NCBI RefSeq assembly: GCF_001687105.1
Contig: NZ_CP014598.1
Coordinates: 62,001-126,000 of the forward strand
Direction of reading: 5' to 3'
From: Salipiger sp. CCB-MM3
GTDB lineage: Bacteria; Pseudomonadota; Alphaproteobacteria; Rhodobacterales; Rhodobacteraceae
DNA: 64,000 nucleotides
Shown: piece after piece, positions 35,621 to 44,350 of the stretch
Layout: each line of letters opens with the position of its first letter
Numbering within the stretch: the first letter of the stretch is position 1
Made by a program: the position numbers and the translations under genes
Notes under the pieces: model-generated
The model's input: only the letters and a program-made list of their open reading frames with translations
What the model was told of the DNA's origin: nothing
Databases searched by the model: none

Positions 35621-36718
35621 TCAGGCGATACGCTCGCCGGTGCCCGGATTGAAGTAGGAGACCTTGCCCAGATCGAAGGCGAAGGTATGGGCGCTGCCCG
35701 GCTTGGCCTCGGTCTCGGCATGCAGGCGTGCGGTCACCTGTTTGCCGCCCAGCGTGGTCATCACGTAGGTGTCGGCGCCCGCGGGCTCGACGATTTCGAC
35801 TTGGCATTCGGCCTGCTGCACCGCCGTGCCGCTGCGGAAGCCCGGCTCCGAAATGTCCTCGGGGCGCAGGCCGAGGATCACATCCTCGGGCAGACCCGCC
35901 GCGCCGGGATCGGTCAGCACGATGGGCGCCGCGCCGTCGCGGGCGATCTCGATCTGCGTGCCATTGCCGCCCGCCTGCGCCTTGGCCGGGATCAGGTTCA
36001 TCGCGGGCGAGCCCATAAAATCGGCGACAAACAGGTTGGCGGGCTGGTTGTAGATCTCCGCCGGGGTGCCGATCTGCTGAATGATGCCGCCCTTCATGAC
36101 GACGATCTTGGTGGCCAGCGTCATCGCCTCGATCTGGTCGTGCGTCACATAGACCATCGACGCGCCGAGACGCTGGTGCAGCGATTTGATCTCGGTGCGC
36201 ATCTCGACCCGCAGCTTGGCGTCGAGGTTCGACAGCGGCTCGTCGAAGAGGAACAGCTTGGGATCGCGCACCAGCGCCCGGCCCATGGCCACACGCTGTC
36301 GCTGGCCGCCCGAAAGCTGGCCGGGACGGCGCTTGAGCAGCGGCTCGATCTGCAGCTGGCGGGCCACCTCGGCGAGCTTCTTCTCTTGCGTGGCCTGATC
36401 GACGCCGCGCACCTTCATGCCGAAGGTGATGTTCTTGGCGACGCTCATCGTCGGGTAAAGCGCGTAGGACTGGAACACCATGGCGATGTCGCGGTCCTTG
36501 GGCGAGACATGGGTCATGTCCTCGCCGCCGATCTTCAGCGTGCCGCCCGAGATCGGCTCGAGCCCGGCGATGCAGTTCAGCAGCGTGGACTTGCCGCAGC
36601 CCGAGGGGCCGACGAGCACGAGGAAATCGCCCGGTTCGATCGACACGTTGATGTCCTTGAGGACCTCGGTCGCGCCGTAGTTCTTATAGAGGTTCTGGAT
36701 GTCGAGAATGGGAGCCAT
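35621..36718 (-). CDS. Sugar ABC transporter ATP-binding protein (UgpC/MalK type)
   Basis: 365-residue ATPase. Walker A GPSGCGKSTLLNCIAG, Q-loop FQSYALYPTMSV, signature LSGGQRQRVAMGRALVR, Walker B LFLFDEPLSNLDAKLR and switch His in YVTHDQIEAM; then a C-terminal TOBE/OB domain (residues ~240-360) typical of carbohydrate importers. I prefer ATG 36718 (MAPILDIQNLYKNYG), which has AAAGGA at good spacing, to ATG 36727, which overlaps the permease stop. It energises the permeases at 36724-38494. Confidence 0.95.
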   Translation of the reverse strand: MAPILDIQNLYKNYGATEVLKDINVSIEPGDFLVLVGPSGCGKSTLLNCIAGLEPISGGTLKIGGEDMTHVSPKDRDIAMVFQSYALYPTMSVAKNITFGMKVRGVDQATQEKKLAEVARQLQIEPLLKRRPGQLSGGQRQRVAMGRALVRDPKLFLFDEPLSNLDAKLRVEMRTEIKSLHQRLGASMVYVTHDQIEAMTLATKIVVMKGGIIQQIGTPAEIYNQPANLFVADFMGSPAMNLIPAKAQAGGNGTQIEIARDGAAPIVLTDPGAAGLPEDVILGLRPEDISEPGFRSGTAVQQAECQVEIVEPAGADTYVMTTLGGKQVTARLHAETEAKPGSAHTFAFDLGKVSYFNPGTGERIA

Positions 36719-36723
36719 GGGGA

Positions 36724-37629
36724 TCATCCTTTGACGGATCCGGCGGTCAGGCCGCGGATGAAATATTTGCCGGCAACGACATAGACGAGGAGCGTCGGCA
36801 GCGCGGCGATGATCGCGGCAGCCATGTCGACGTTGTATTCCTTCACGCCGGTGGTCGAATTGACGATGTTGTTGAGCGCCACGGTCACCGGCTGGGTGCC
36901 GGCCGAGCTAAAGGACACACCGAACAGGAAGTCATTCCAGATCTGGGTGAACTGCCAGATCACACTGACCACGACGATGGGCACGCTGAGCGGCAGGAAG
37001 ATCGACCAGAAGATGCGCAGGAAGCCCGCGCCATCGACCTTGGCCGCCTTCACCAGCTCTTGCGGGATCGTGACGTAGTAGTTGCGGAAGAACAGCGTGG
37101 TGAACCCGAGCCCGTAGATCACGTGCACGAAGATCAGCCCCGGAATGGTGCCGGCGATGCCGAGCAGACCCAGCAGCCGCGCCATGGGCAGCAGCACCAC
37201 CTGGAACGGGATAAAGCAGCCAAAGAGCATCAGCGCAAAGATGATGTTGGCGCCCTTGAAGCGCCATTGCGCGATCACATAGCCGTTCACCGCCCCCAGC
37301 AGGGTCGAGATCAGCACGCCCGGCACCGCGATCAGCACCGAGTTCCAGAAGTAGGGCCGCACGCCTTCGCATTGGATGCCGGTGCAGGCGCCGGACCATG
37401 CCTTGGCCCATGCGTCAAAGGTGACCTCCCGCGGTAGCGCCACGAGATCGCCGGTGCGGATCTCCTCGAGGCTTTTGAGCGAGGTGGTCAGCATCACGAA
37501 GAGCGGCATCAGGTAGTAGATCGCGAAGAGCCCGAGGATGACATAGAGGCCCCAGCGCAGCGCGGTCTTCATGCCCGCGCCCTGTCGGCGGGCCGCGCCT
37601 GCGGCGGGCGTTGTCGAGACATCAGTCAT
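36724..37629 (-). CDS. Sugar ABC transporter permease (second, MalG type)
   Basis: 301-residue membrane protein with about six helices. The ATPase-contact loop is QELVKAAKVDGAGFLRIFWSIFLPLSVPIVV (EAA motif). The first 20 residues are cytoplasmic. It overlaps the first permease gene by eight bases (ATGACTGA). It matches GtsC-like glucose permeases in order and form. Confidence 0.94.
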   Translation of the reverse strand: MTDVSTTPAAGAARRQGAGMKTALRWGLYVILGLFAIYYLMPLFVMLTTSLKSLEEIRTGDLVALPREVTFDAWAKAWSGACTGIQCEGVRPYFWNSVLIAVPGVLISTLLGAVNGYVIAQWRFKGANIIFALMLFGCFIPFQVVLLPMARLLGLLGIAGTIPGLIFVHVIYGLGFTTLFFRNYYVTIPQELVKAAKVDGAGFLRIFWSIFLPLSVPIVVVSVIWQFTQIWNDFLFGVSFSSAGTQPVTVALNNIVNSTTGVKEYNVDMAAAIIAALPTLLVYVVAGKYFIRGLTAGSVKG

Positions 37630-38494
37630 TTTTCGCCCTCAGTTCGGAGTAGAGATAGGGCACCACGATGATGAAGATCACCATCATCATGATCATCGCC
37701 GAGCTTGCCGCCTGCCCCACGTCGCCGCGCGAGAACGCCATGGCGTACATGTAGGTGGCCGGAAGATCGGTGGCATAGCCGGGGCCGCCGCCGGTCAGTG
37801 CGATGACGAGGTCAAAGCTCTTGATGGCGAGGTGCGCCAGCACGATGAAGGCCGACAGAAAGATCGGCGCCATCGAGGGAATGATAATCGCGGTATAGAC
37901 GCGCCACGTCGGGATGCCGTCGATCTGCGCGGCGCGGATGATCTCGGTGTCGACCGAGCGCAGCCCCGCGAGGAAGAGCGCCATGACGAAGCCCGAGCTT
38001 TGCCAGATCGCCGCCATCACCACCGTGTAGATGGCCATGTCGGGGTTCACCAGCCAGTCGAACTTGAAGTTCTCGAAGCCCCAGCCCTGCACCATGGCCT
38101 GCACCCCGAGACCGGGGTTGAGGATCCATTTCCACGCGGTACCGGTGACGATCATCGAAAGCGCCATCGGGTAGAGGTAGATAGTGCGGATCGCGCCCTC
38201 GACGCGGATCTGCTGGTCGAGCAGGATCGCGAGGATCAGCCCCAGCAGCATCGAGATCACGATGAACATGCCCCCGAAGATGTAGAGGTTGTCCATCGCC
38301 GTATCCCAGCGCGGCGAGGCGAAAAGCCGTTCGTATTGGATGAAGCCGTCGATTTCGTATTTGGGCAGCAGCTTGGAGCGGGTGAGCGACACCCATGCGG
38401 TCCAGCCGATAAAACCGTAGACGAAAATCAGGACCGCGATGAAGCTGGGCGCCAGCACGATCTTCGGCAAATGGGTTTCGAACCATTTGGCCAT
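37622..38494 (-). CDS. Sugar ABC transporter permease (first, MalF type)
   Basis: 290-residue membrane protein with about six helices. The EAA-type loop is TEIIRAAQIDGIPTWRVYTAIIIPSMAPIFL. GGAG precedes the ATG. It follows the binding-protein gene after a stem-loop at 38510-38539, a common way to keep the binding protein in excess over the membrane subunits. Confidence 0.94.
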   Translation of the reverse strand: MAKWFETHLPKIVLAPSFIAVLIFVYGFIGWTAWVSLTRSKLLPKYEIDGFIQYERLFASPRWDTAMDNLYIFGGMFIVISMLLGLILAILLDQQIRVEGAIRTIYLYPMALSMIVTGTAWKWILNPGLGVQAMVQGWGFENFKFDWLVNPDMAIYTVVMAAIWQSSGFVMALFLAGLRSVDTEIIRAAQIDGIPTWRVYTAIIIPSMAPIFLSAFIVLAHLAIKSFDLVIALTGGGPGYATDLPATYMYAMAFSRGDVGQAASSAMIMMMVIFIIVVPYLYSELRAKND

Positions 38495-38509
38495 GGTGTT
38501 CTCCTATGA

Positions 38510-38539
38510 CGGGCCCGCCCCGGATCGGAGACGGGCCCG
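38510..38539 (-). terminator. Intercistronic stem-loop in sugar ABC operon
   Basis: CGGGCCCG at 38510-38517 and again at 38532-38539 can pair around a 14-base loop; both copies are self-complementary. It lies between the binding-protein and permease genes, where it probably attenuates transcription or protects the upstream mRNA. Confidence 0.5.
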
Positions 38540-38581
38540 CGTGAGTTTGGTCAGAGACGTTAAGCCCGAGACCGGGGACGG

Positions 38582-39826
38582 TTACATGGAGTTCGCGACA
38601 GCGTCGGAGAGCATCTGCACCGCGTCCTCGGAGCTCATGTCCGAGTTGAAATGCGCCGTCACCACATCGGTGATCGCGCCGGACTGCGCACCGCGCAGCG
38701 CCATGCCATGGGCGTAGGACGGCAGCAGCGCGCCATTTTCAGCAGCGGCGTTCATGTCCTCGGAGGATTTCACCGCGCATTCGTCGAACTCGTCGAGCGA
38801 CACGTCGGTGCGCACCGGGATCGAGCCTTTGTTGAGGTTGAACACCTTCTGGAAGTTGGGGCCGACGATCAGCTCTGCCAGCAGGTTCTGACCGGCTTTC
38901 TTGGCGTCGCCGTCCACTTCGAACATGGCGAAGCTGTCGACGTTGTAGAGGAAGCCATCGCCCGGCGTGGAGGCGCAGAGGAAGTCCTCGCCCGGCACTT
39001 TGCCCGCGGCCAGGAACTCGCCCTTGGCCCAGTCACCCATGATCTGGAAGGCGGCTTCGCCGTTCATCACCATGGCAGTGGCGAGGTTCCAGTCACGGCC
39101 CGAGAAGTTGTCATCCACAAAGCCGCGCAGGGTGCGCATCTGGTCAAACACCTGCACCATCGTGTCCGAGGTCAGCGCGTCCTGATCGAGATCGACCAGC
39201 GCCTTCTGGAAGAACTCGGGGCCGCCAAGGCCAAGAACGACGGTCTCGAACACGGTCGCGTCCTGCCAGGACTGGCCGCCGTGCGCCAGCGGGATCACGC
39301 CCGCCGCCTGCAGCTTCTCGGCCGCGGCGTTGAACTCGTCCCAGGTGGTCGGCATCTCGATGCCATTGTCTTCGAGCACGGATTTATTGGCCCAGATCCA
39401 GTCGACGCGGTGCACGTTGACCGGCGCCGCGCACCAGCTGCCTTCGCACTTCATATGCTCGGCGATCTGCGCGGGCAGCACGTCGGCCCAGCCCTGTTCT
39501 TCGGCCACCGACGAGATATCCGCCAGCACACCTTCTTCGTACCATTCCTGGATCGCCGGGCCTTTCAGCTGCACGGCGGTGGGCGCATTGCCCGACAGCA
39601 CGCGGGCGCGCAGCGCGGTCATCGCGGCATCGCCGCCGCCGCCCGCGACCGGCATGTCGGTCCAGGTGCCGCCCTGGTCCGAGAATTCCTGCTGCAGCAC
39701 GGCCACGGCCTTGGCCTCGCCGCCCGCGGTCCACCAGTGCAGAACTTCGGCCTGCGGCTCGGCATAGGCTGCGCCCGCAATCGACAGGGCAGCGGCAGAG
39801 ATTGCCGCCTTAGCGGTGAATTTCAT
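38582..39826 (-). CDS. Sugar ABC transporter substrate-binding protein, glucose/mannose type (GtsA-like)
   Basis: 414-residue periplasmic protein. Signal peptide MKFTAKAAISAAALSIAGAAYA. The mature start EVLHWWTAGGEAKAV, then VAGGGGDAAMTALRARVLSGNAPTAVQLKGPAIQEW and NVHRVDWIWANK closely resemble the glucose-binding proteins of Pseudomonas (GtsA) and Thermus. GGAGG lies upstream of ATG 39826. The divergent two-component genes resemble the GltR/GtrS pair that regulates glucose uptake in pseudomonads. Confidence 0.93.
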   Translation of the reverse strand: MKFTAKAAISAAALSIAGAAYAEPQAEVLHWWTAGGEAKAVAVLQQEFSDQGGTWTDMPVAGGGGDAAMTALRARVLSGNAPTAVQLKGPAIQEWYEEGVLADISSVAEEQGWADVLPAQIAEHMKCEGSWCAAPVNVHRVDWIWANKSVLEDNGIEMPTTWDEFNAAAEKLQAAGVIPLAHGGQSWQDATVFETVVLGLGGPEFFQKALVDLDQDALTSDTMVQVFDQMRTLRGFVDDNFSGRDWNLATAMVMNGEAAFQIMGDWAKGEFLAAGKVPGEDFLCASTPGDGFLYNVDSFAMFEVDGDAKKAGQNLLAELIVGPNFQKVFNLNKGSIPVRTDVSLDEFDECAVKSSEDMNAAAENGALLPSYAHGMALRGAQSGAITDVVTAHFNSDMSSEDAVQMLSDAVANSM

Positions 39827-39956
39827 CAGGTAGTCCTCCCGTTGGTCTTGCCCCTCCCCGGGGCAGATGTGGCATAAATCCTGCGCTGCTGGCCGCCGCC
39901 TTCGCAAGGGTGTAGACCCACCGCCAGAACGCTGGTGGCGCTAAAATAGCGGCGAT

Positions 39957-39976
39957 CTGTTACAGGCTGTTACAGG
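39957..39976. promoter_or_regulatory. Perfect tandem 10-mer repeat, likely OmpR-family binding site
   Basis: CTGTTACAGG is repeated exactly twice, back to back, in the 216-base gap between the sugar-binding-protein gene and the response-regulator gene. OmpR-type regulators bind direct repeats with about 10-11 base periodicity, so this is a good candidate for the site of the regulator encoded at 40043. Each copy also contains the odd palindrome CTGT-T-ACAG. Confidence 0.6.
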
Positions 39977-40042
39977 GCGGCGGAAATCGCTGCGCTGCGG
40001 CGAAAAATCCGGTCTGGCCGGGCACTTGCGACGGAGGGTCAA

Positions 40043-40774
40043 GTGAGCATCTTCAGACTACTGGTCGTCGACGACGATTCCGAGATGCGCATGATGATGA
40101 CCCAGTTCCTGCAAAAGCAGGGCTTCATCGCGCTTGGCGCGCAGTCCATGGCCGAGATCGCCACCGCGATGGACGCGGGCCGGATCGATCTCATCTTGCT
40201 CGACGTGATGCTCGGCGACGAAAGCGGCATCGAGATCTGCGCGCGCCTGCGCCGCGAGCAGGATGTGCCGATCATCATGGTCTCGGCGCTGTCGGCGGAT
40301 CACCAGCGCATGGCAGGCTATGAGGTCGGCGCCGACGATTATATCGCCAAACCGTTCAACCCCGAGCTGCTGGTCGCCCGCGTGCGCGCCGTGCTGGCGC
40401 GCGCCCGGCGCTCGGCCTCGCTGGTGCACCGGCGGCGCACCCAGACCTTCCGCTTTGCGGGTTGGCGCTATGACGCAAAGCGGGACGAGGTGATCTCGCC
40501 CGAGGGGTTCCAAGTGGCGCTGTCGCGGCGCGAGACGATGCTGCTGCAGGCGCTTCTGGCCAATCCCTTCATCCCGCTCACCCGCGACGAGATCGCCGCC
40601 GCGCTCGACGTCACCGGCGAGGGGGCCGAAGAGACGCAGGGCCGCGCCATCGACGTTCTGGTGGGGCGCCTGCGTTCGAAGATCGAGAAGTCGCCCAAAG
40701 ACCCGCAGATGCTGCGCACCGAACGCGGTGTCGGCTATGTCTTCGCGGTCGACGTGACGACGGAAGAGACGTGA
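40043..40774 (+). CDS. OmpR/PhoB family response regulator
   Basis: 243-residue regulator starting at GTG 40043 with GGAGG upstream. The receiver domain (residues 1-120) has LLVVDDDSEM, phosphoacceptor Asp in LILLDVMLGDESG and the lysine in DYIAKPFNPELL. The C-terminal winged helix (residues ~140-238) shows LSRRETMLLQALLANPFIPLTRDEIAAAL and RTERGVGYVFAVD. It overlaps the kinase gene by four bases (GTGA). It probably controls the divergent glucose-type importer. Confidence 0.95.
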   Translation: MSIFRLLVVDDDSEMRMMMTQFLQKQGFIALGAQSMAEIATAMDAGRIDLILLDVMLGDESGIEICARLRREQDVPIIMVSALSADHQRMAGYEVGADDYIAKPFNPELLVARVRAVLARARRSASLVHRRRTQTFRFAGWRYDAKRDEVISPEGFQVALSRRETMLLQALLANPFIPLTRDEIAAALDVTGEGAEETQGRAIDVLVGRLRSKIEKSPKDPQMLRTERGVGYVFAVDVTTEET

Positions 40775-42213
40775 GCCGCCGCAGCCTCTCTCTGCGCGTC
40801 TCGGGCCTCGTCTTGATGATCGGCGCGGCGCTGGCGGGCATGGTGATCACCGGCATGTGGAGCCTGTCGCAGACCCGCTGGACCAGCCATCTCGACCACG
40901 CCGAGCGGGCCGGGATCCTGCTCCACCACACGCTGACCCGCGGCGCGGCCCCGCCCGAGGGCGTTACCGTCACGCCGCTGGCCGAGATCGACGCCAATGC
41001 CGCCGCGGTCGGTAATTTCTCACTGGTCTCGGGCCTGCCCAAACCGCGCTATGTGACGCTCGCCCCGATCCTGCCCGACGGCACTGGCGGCGAGGGGATC
41101 GAACTGGCGGTGATTTCGGACGGGCTGCAATACCGCGTCGCCGATCTGCCCTCGCGTCCCGGCCAGCGCCCCGAAGAGACGCTGGGCCAGCTCACCCGGT
41201 TGATGGCGCGTTACTGCTCGCACCCGCAGATCATCGCCCGCTCGGGCGAAAGCGGCTGGCAGCGCGTCGAGGCGCCCGGCGTCTGGGGCTGCGAGGCGGC
41301 GCCGCGCGATTTGCGTCTGCCCGCCATCGCGCTGGCACTGATCACCCTTGGCGTGTTCTTCACCCGCGTTACCGGCACCGCTGCGCAATTCTCGGACTTC
41401 GCGCAGGCGCTGGCCACGCGGCGGCGGCTCGGCGGGCCGGAAAGCTATGAGACCGAAGGCCCCGCCGAACTGCGCGCCATCGTCGACGCGGTGAACGCCT
41501 ATCTCGAAGACGAGCGCGAGCAACTGGCGAAACGCGCCGTGGTGCTGTCGGGGGTGAGCCATGACCTCGGCACCCCGGCCACTCGCCTGCGGCTGCGCAG
41601 CGCGCTGATCGAGGACGAGGCGCTGCGCGGCAAATTCGAGGCCGACATCGATAAGATGACCGCGATCATCGAAAGCGCGCTGACCTACACCCGCGCCGAG
41701 CTCAGCGTCGAAGACCCGCGCCAGCTGTCGCTTTCGGCGCTCGTCGAGGCGCTGGTCGACGACTATCAGGACATGGGCCATCCGGTGACCCTCGCCCGTG
41801 TCGAACCGATGGTGCTGCGCGGCGGGCGCTCGCTGTTCTCGGCGCGGCGCGGCGCACAGGTGATCGAGGGCGCGCATCGCATCCTCGTCACCGCCCGGCC
41901 CGTGTCGATCCAGCGCGCGATTTCGAACCTCGTGGACAATGCGCTGAAATACGGGCGCCGGGCAGAGCTGCACCTCGAGGCCACCGCCGACACCGCGACG
42001 ATCATCGTCGAGGATGAAAGCGGCCTGCGCTCCACCGAACAGATCGAGGCGCTCATGGCCCCCTTCCGGCGCGGTGCCAATGCGCGCTCCAGCGACGGCA
42101 CCGGGCTCGGCCTCAGCATCGTGTCGACCATCGCCATGCTGCACGGGGGCACGCTGCGTTTCGAAACCGCGCCCAAAGGGCTGCGCGCGGTGCTGACCAT
42201 CCAGCGCGCCTGA
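40771..42213 (+). CDS. Sensor histidine kinase
   Basis: 480-residue membrane kinase starting at GTG 40771. Membrane segments at ~10-30 and ~183-200 flank a ~150-residue periplasmic sensor with no recognised fold. The H-box is VLSGVSHDLGTPATRLRLR with His 264; the usual RTPL of EnvZ-like kinases reads GTPA here. The N-box is RAISNLVDNALKYG and the G-box GTGLGLSIVSTIA. Partner of the upstream response regulator. Sugar or a periplasmic sugar acid is the likely signal, by analogy with GtrS. Confidence 0.94.
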   Translation: MSRRSLSLRVSGLVLMIGAALAGMVITGMWSLSQTRWTSHLDHAERAGILLHHTLTRGAAPPEGVTVTPLAEIDANAAAVGNFSLVSGLPKPRYVTLAPILPDGTGGEGIELAVISDGLQYRVADLPSRPGQRPEETLGQLTRLMARYCSHPQIIARSGESGWQRVEAPGVWGCEAAPRDLRLPAIALALITLGVFFTRVTGTAAQFSDFAQALATRRRLGGPESYETEGPAELRAIVDAVNAYLEDEREQLAKRAVVLSGVSHDLGTPATRLRLRSALIEDEALRGKFEADIDKMTAIIESALTYTRAELSVEDPRQLSLSALVEALVDDYQDMGHPVTLARVEPMVLRGGRSLFSARRGAQVIEGAHRILVTARPVSIQRAISNLVDNALKYGRRAELHLEATADTATIIVEDESGLRSTEQIEALMAPFRRGANARSSDGTGLGLSIVSTIAMLHGGTLRFETAPKGLRAVLTIQRA

Positions 42214-42448
42214 GCCGCGAAGGCGGGCACCGACGCCGCTCATATGCGCATTCCCGCAGGCAAAGCCGCGATACTTCTGGCTTGCTGCCTCAGTCTTGCC
42301 TAACCTGATTGTGCGGAATCAGCGGTTTATTGCCCGCCCGCCCCGGAATTTTCTCTCCGGAGTATACGATAAGTATTTGAATGCATTTGTTTTACGGTTG
42401 GCCGCAGCATGTCGGGCAACCTTGTGAGGTTTAGAAAGGATATTTTAC

Positions 42449-44350
42449 ATGTCAATTTCCCTCACCCTGCGCCGGCTTGCGATCCTTGGGATTCCGGCGC
42501 TCGTGATCGCCTTTTCGTTCCTGCTCTTCGAGGGAAAGACCCAACAGATCGTGCTGGGCATGATGTCCGGCGCGCAGAGCCTTGCGGGGCTGTCCGCCCT
42601 CATCGTGGGGGCACTGGCGCTTGATGTGGCGCTGCCGGTCCCCTCGAGCGTGGTCAATGTCACCGCTGGCACCGTTCTGGGGGTTGCGGGCGGCACGCTG
42701 ACCTGCTGGCTTGGCATGACGCTGAGCTGTCTGCTGGGCTATTGGATCGGCGCCACCGGCGGCACCAGCGCGCTGCGCAGGCTGCTCGGCGCCGAGGAAC
42801 TGGCCCGCTCGACCCGCATGTCGAACCGCTTCGCCTTTGGCTCGCTGCTGCTGCTGCGCGCGGTGCCGGTGCTGGCCGAGACCTCGACCATCGCCGCCGG
42901 GATCGCCCGGCTGCCGCTGCGCCGTTTCCTTGGTGTGGTGGCGCTGGCCAACCTCGGCATCGCCGCCGCCTACGCCACGTTGGGCGCCATGGCCGTCGAG
43001 GCCGACTCCTTCCTGCTCGCGTTCTGCGCCGCGCTGGCCCTGCCGGTGGCGGGCCTCGGCGGGCGGTTGATCTACGCGCAGATGCGCCCCGAGAGCCAGC
43101 CGCTCAGCGGCACGCTCGCCATGGCCGAAGCACCCGATCCCACGCCGATCACCCGTCCGGCGCTGCGCCCCACCGCGCCGCCTCAGGGCACCTCGGTGCT
43201 GCAGCGCTTCAGCGTCGATTACAGCTATCGCGTGGTCTTCACCCGCGGCCTCTTTGCGCCGGGCAACGACACGCTGGGCGAGGTCTTTCGCGAGGCCTCC
43301 GATGGCCGGGCGCAACGCTGCCTCGTCTTCGTCGATGCCGACATGCTGCGCCAGCGCCCCGCGCTGGCAGATGAGATCACCGCCTGTTTCGACCGTCTCG
43401 GCACAGAGGCCACGCTGGCCACCGCGCCGCGTCCGATTACCGGCGGCGAGGATATCAAGGCGGGCTTCGAACAGGTCTTCGAGATCTACCGCCTGATCCT
43501 GCGCCACCGCATCGACCGGCACTGCTACGTGATGGCGATCGGCGGCGGCGCAGTGCTCGACGCGGTGGGCATGGCCACCGCCACCGCTCACCGGGGCATC
43601 CGCCACATCCGCGTGCCCACCACCGTGCTGTCGCAGAACGACAGCGGCGTGGGGGTGAAGAACGCGGTGAACTTCGAGGGCTCGAAGAATTTCGCCGGCA
43701 GCTTCGCGCCGCCTTGGGCGGTGCTCAACGATTTCGACATGCTCGAAACTCTCCCGCCCGCCATCCGCCGCGCCGGTATCTCCGAGGCGGTGAAAGTGGC
43801 GCTGATCCGCGATCCCGAGTTCTTCCTATGGCTGGAGACGAACGCCGAGGCGCTGCGCCGCTTCGAGCCCGCCGCCGAAGAGTATATGATCCGGCGCTCG
43901 GCAGAGCTGCACATGCATCAGATCGCCCATGGCGGCGATCCGTTCGAGCGCGGCTCGGCCCGGCCCTTGGACTTCGGTCACTGGTCGGCGCACAAGCTCG
44001 AGGGGCTGACGCACTACGCGGTCAGTCACGGCGACGCGGTGGCCATGGGCATCGCCCTCGACACCCGCTACTCGGTTCTGGCCGGGCTGCTGCCCGAAGG
44101 CGGAGAAGAGCGCGTGCTGGCGCTGCTGCAGGCGCTTGATCTGCCGGTCTGGCATCCGGCACTGGAACAGCGTGATGCGGGCGGCCAGTTGGAGATTCTC
44201 AACGGCCTTGAGGAATTCCGCGAGCATCTGGGCGGCGAGCTGACCGTCACGCTGCTGCTCGGGCTCGGCACGGGCGTCGAGATGCACGAGATGAAGCCGG
44301 AACTGGTGGCCGAAGCGCTCGGCTGGCTGGCGGCGCAGGGACAGGACTGA
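42449..44350 (+). CDS. eboD: EboD, 3-dehydroquinate-synthase-like, fused to N-terminal DedA/VTT-type membrane domain
   Basis: 633-residue two-domain protein. Residues 1 to ~212 contain about five to six membrane segments with DedA/VTT-like features: LDVALPVPSSVVNVTAGTVLG near 58-78 and LLLLRAVPVLAETSTIAAG near 133-151. After a proline-rich linker (~215-250) residues ~255-633 form an AroB-like domain: NAD site GGGAVLDAVG (365-374), then VPTTVLSQNDSGVGVKNAVN, and metal ligands E446 (SEAVKVALI), H511 (DFGHW) and H527 (SHGDAVAMG). EboD proteins I know of are only the ~390-residue enzyme part, so the fusion is unusual. AAAGGA precedes the ATG; the stop overlaps eboE. Not the housekeeping aroB, given the ebo context. 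Confidence 0.9.
   Translation: MSISLTLRRLAILGIPALVIAFSFLLFEGKTQQIVLGMMSGAQSLAGLSALIVGALALDVALPVPSSVVNVTAGTVLGVAGGTLTCWLGMTLSCLLGYWIGATGGTSALRRLLGAEELARSTRMSNRFAFGSLLLLRAVPVLAETSTIAAGIARLPLRRFLGVVALANLGIAAAYATLGAMAVEADSFLLAFCAALALPVAGLGGRLIYAQMRPESQPLSGTLAMAEAPDPTPITRPALRPTAPPQGTSVLQRFSVDYSYRVVFTRGLFAPGNDTLGEVFREASDGRAQRCLVFVDADMLRQRPALADEITACFDRLGTEATLATAPRPITGGEDIKAGFEQVFEIYRLILRHRIDRHCYVMAIGGGAVLDAVGMATATAHRGIRHIRVPTTVLSQNDSGVGVKNAVNFEGSKNFAGSFAPPWAVLNDFDMLETLPPAIRRAGISEAVKVALIRDPEFFLWLETNAEALRRFEPAAEEYMIRRSAELHMHQIAHGGDPFERGSARPLDFGHWSAHKLEGLTHYAVSHGDAVAMGIALDTRYSVLAGLLPEGGEERVLALLQALDLPVWHPALEQRDAGGQLEILNGLEEFREHLGGELTVTLLLGLGTGVEMHEMKPELVAEALGWLAAQGQD

Noticed and set aside
42449..44350. 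Housekeeping 3-dehydroquinate synthase (aroB)
   Set aside because: Genomic setting with eboE and eboC, the added membrane domain, and divergence of the C-terminal domain favour EboD; aroB is normally next to aroK.
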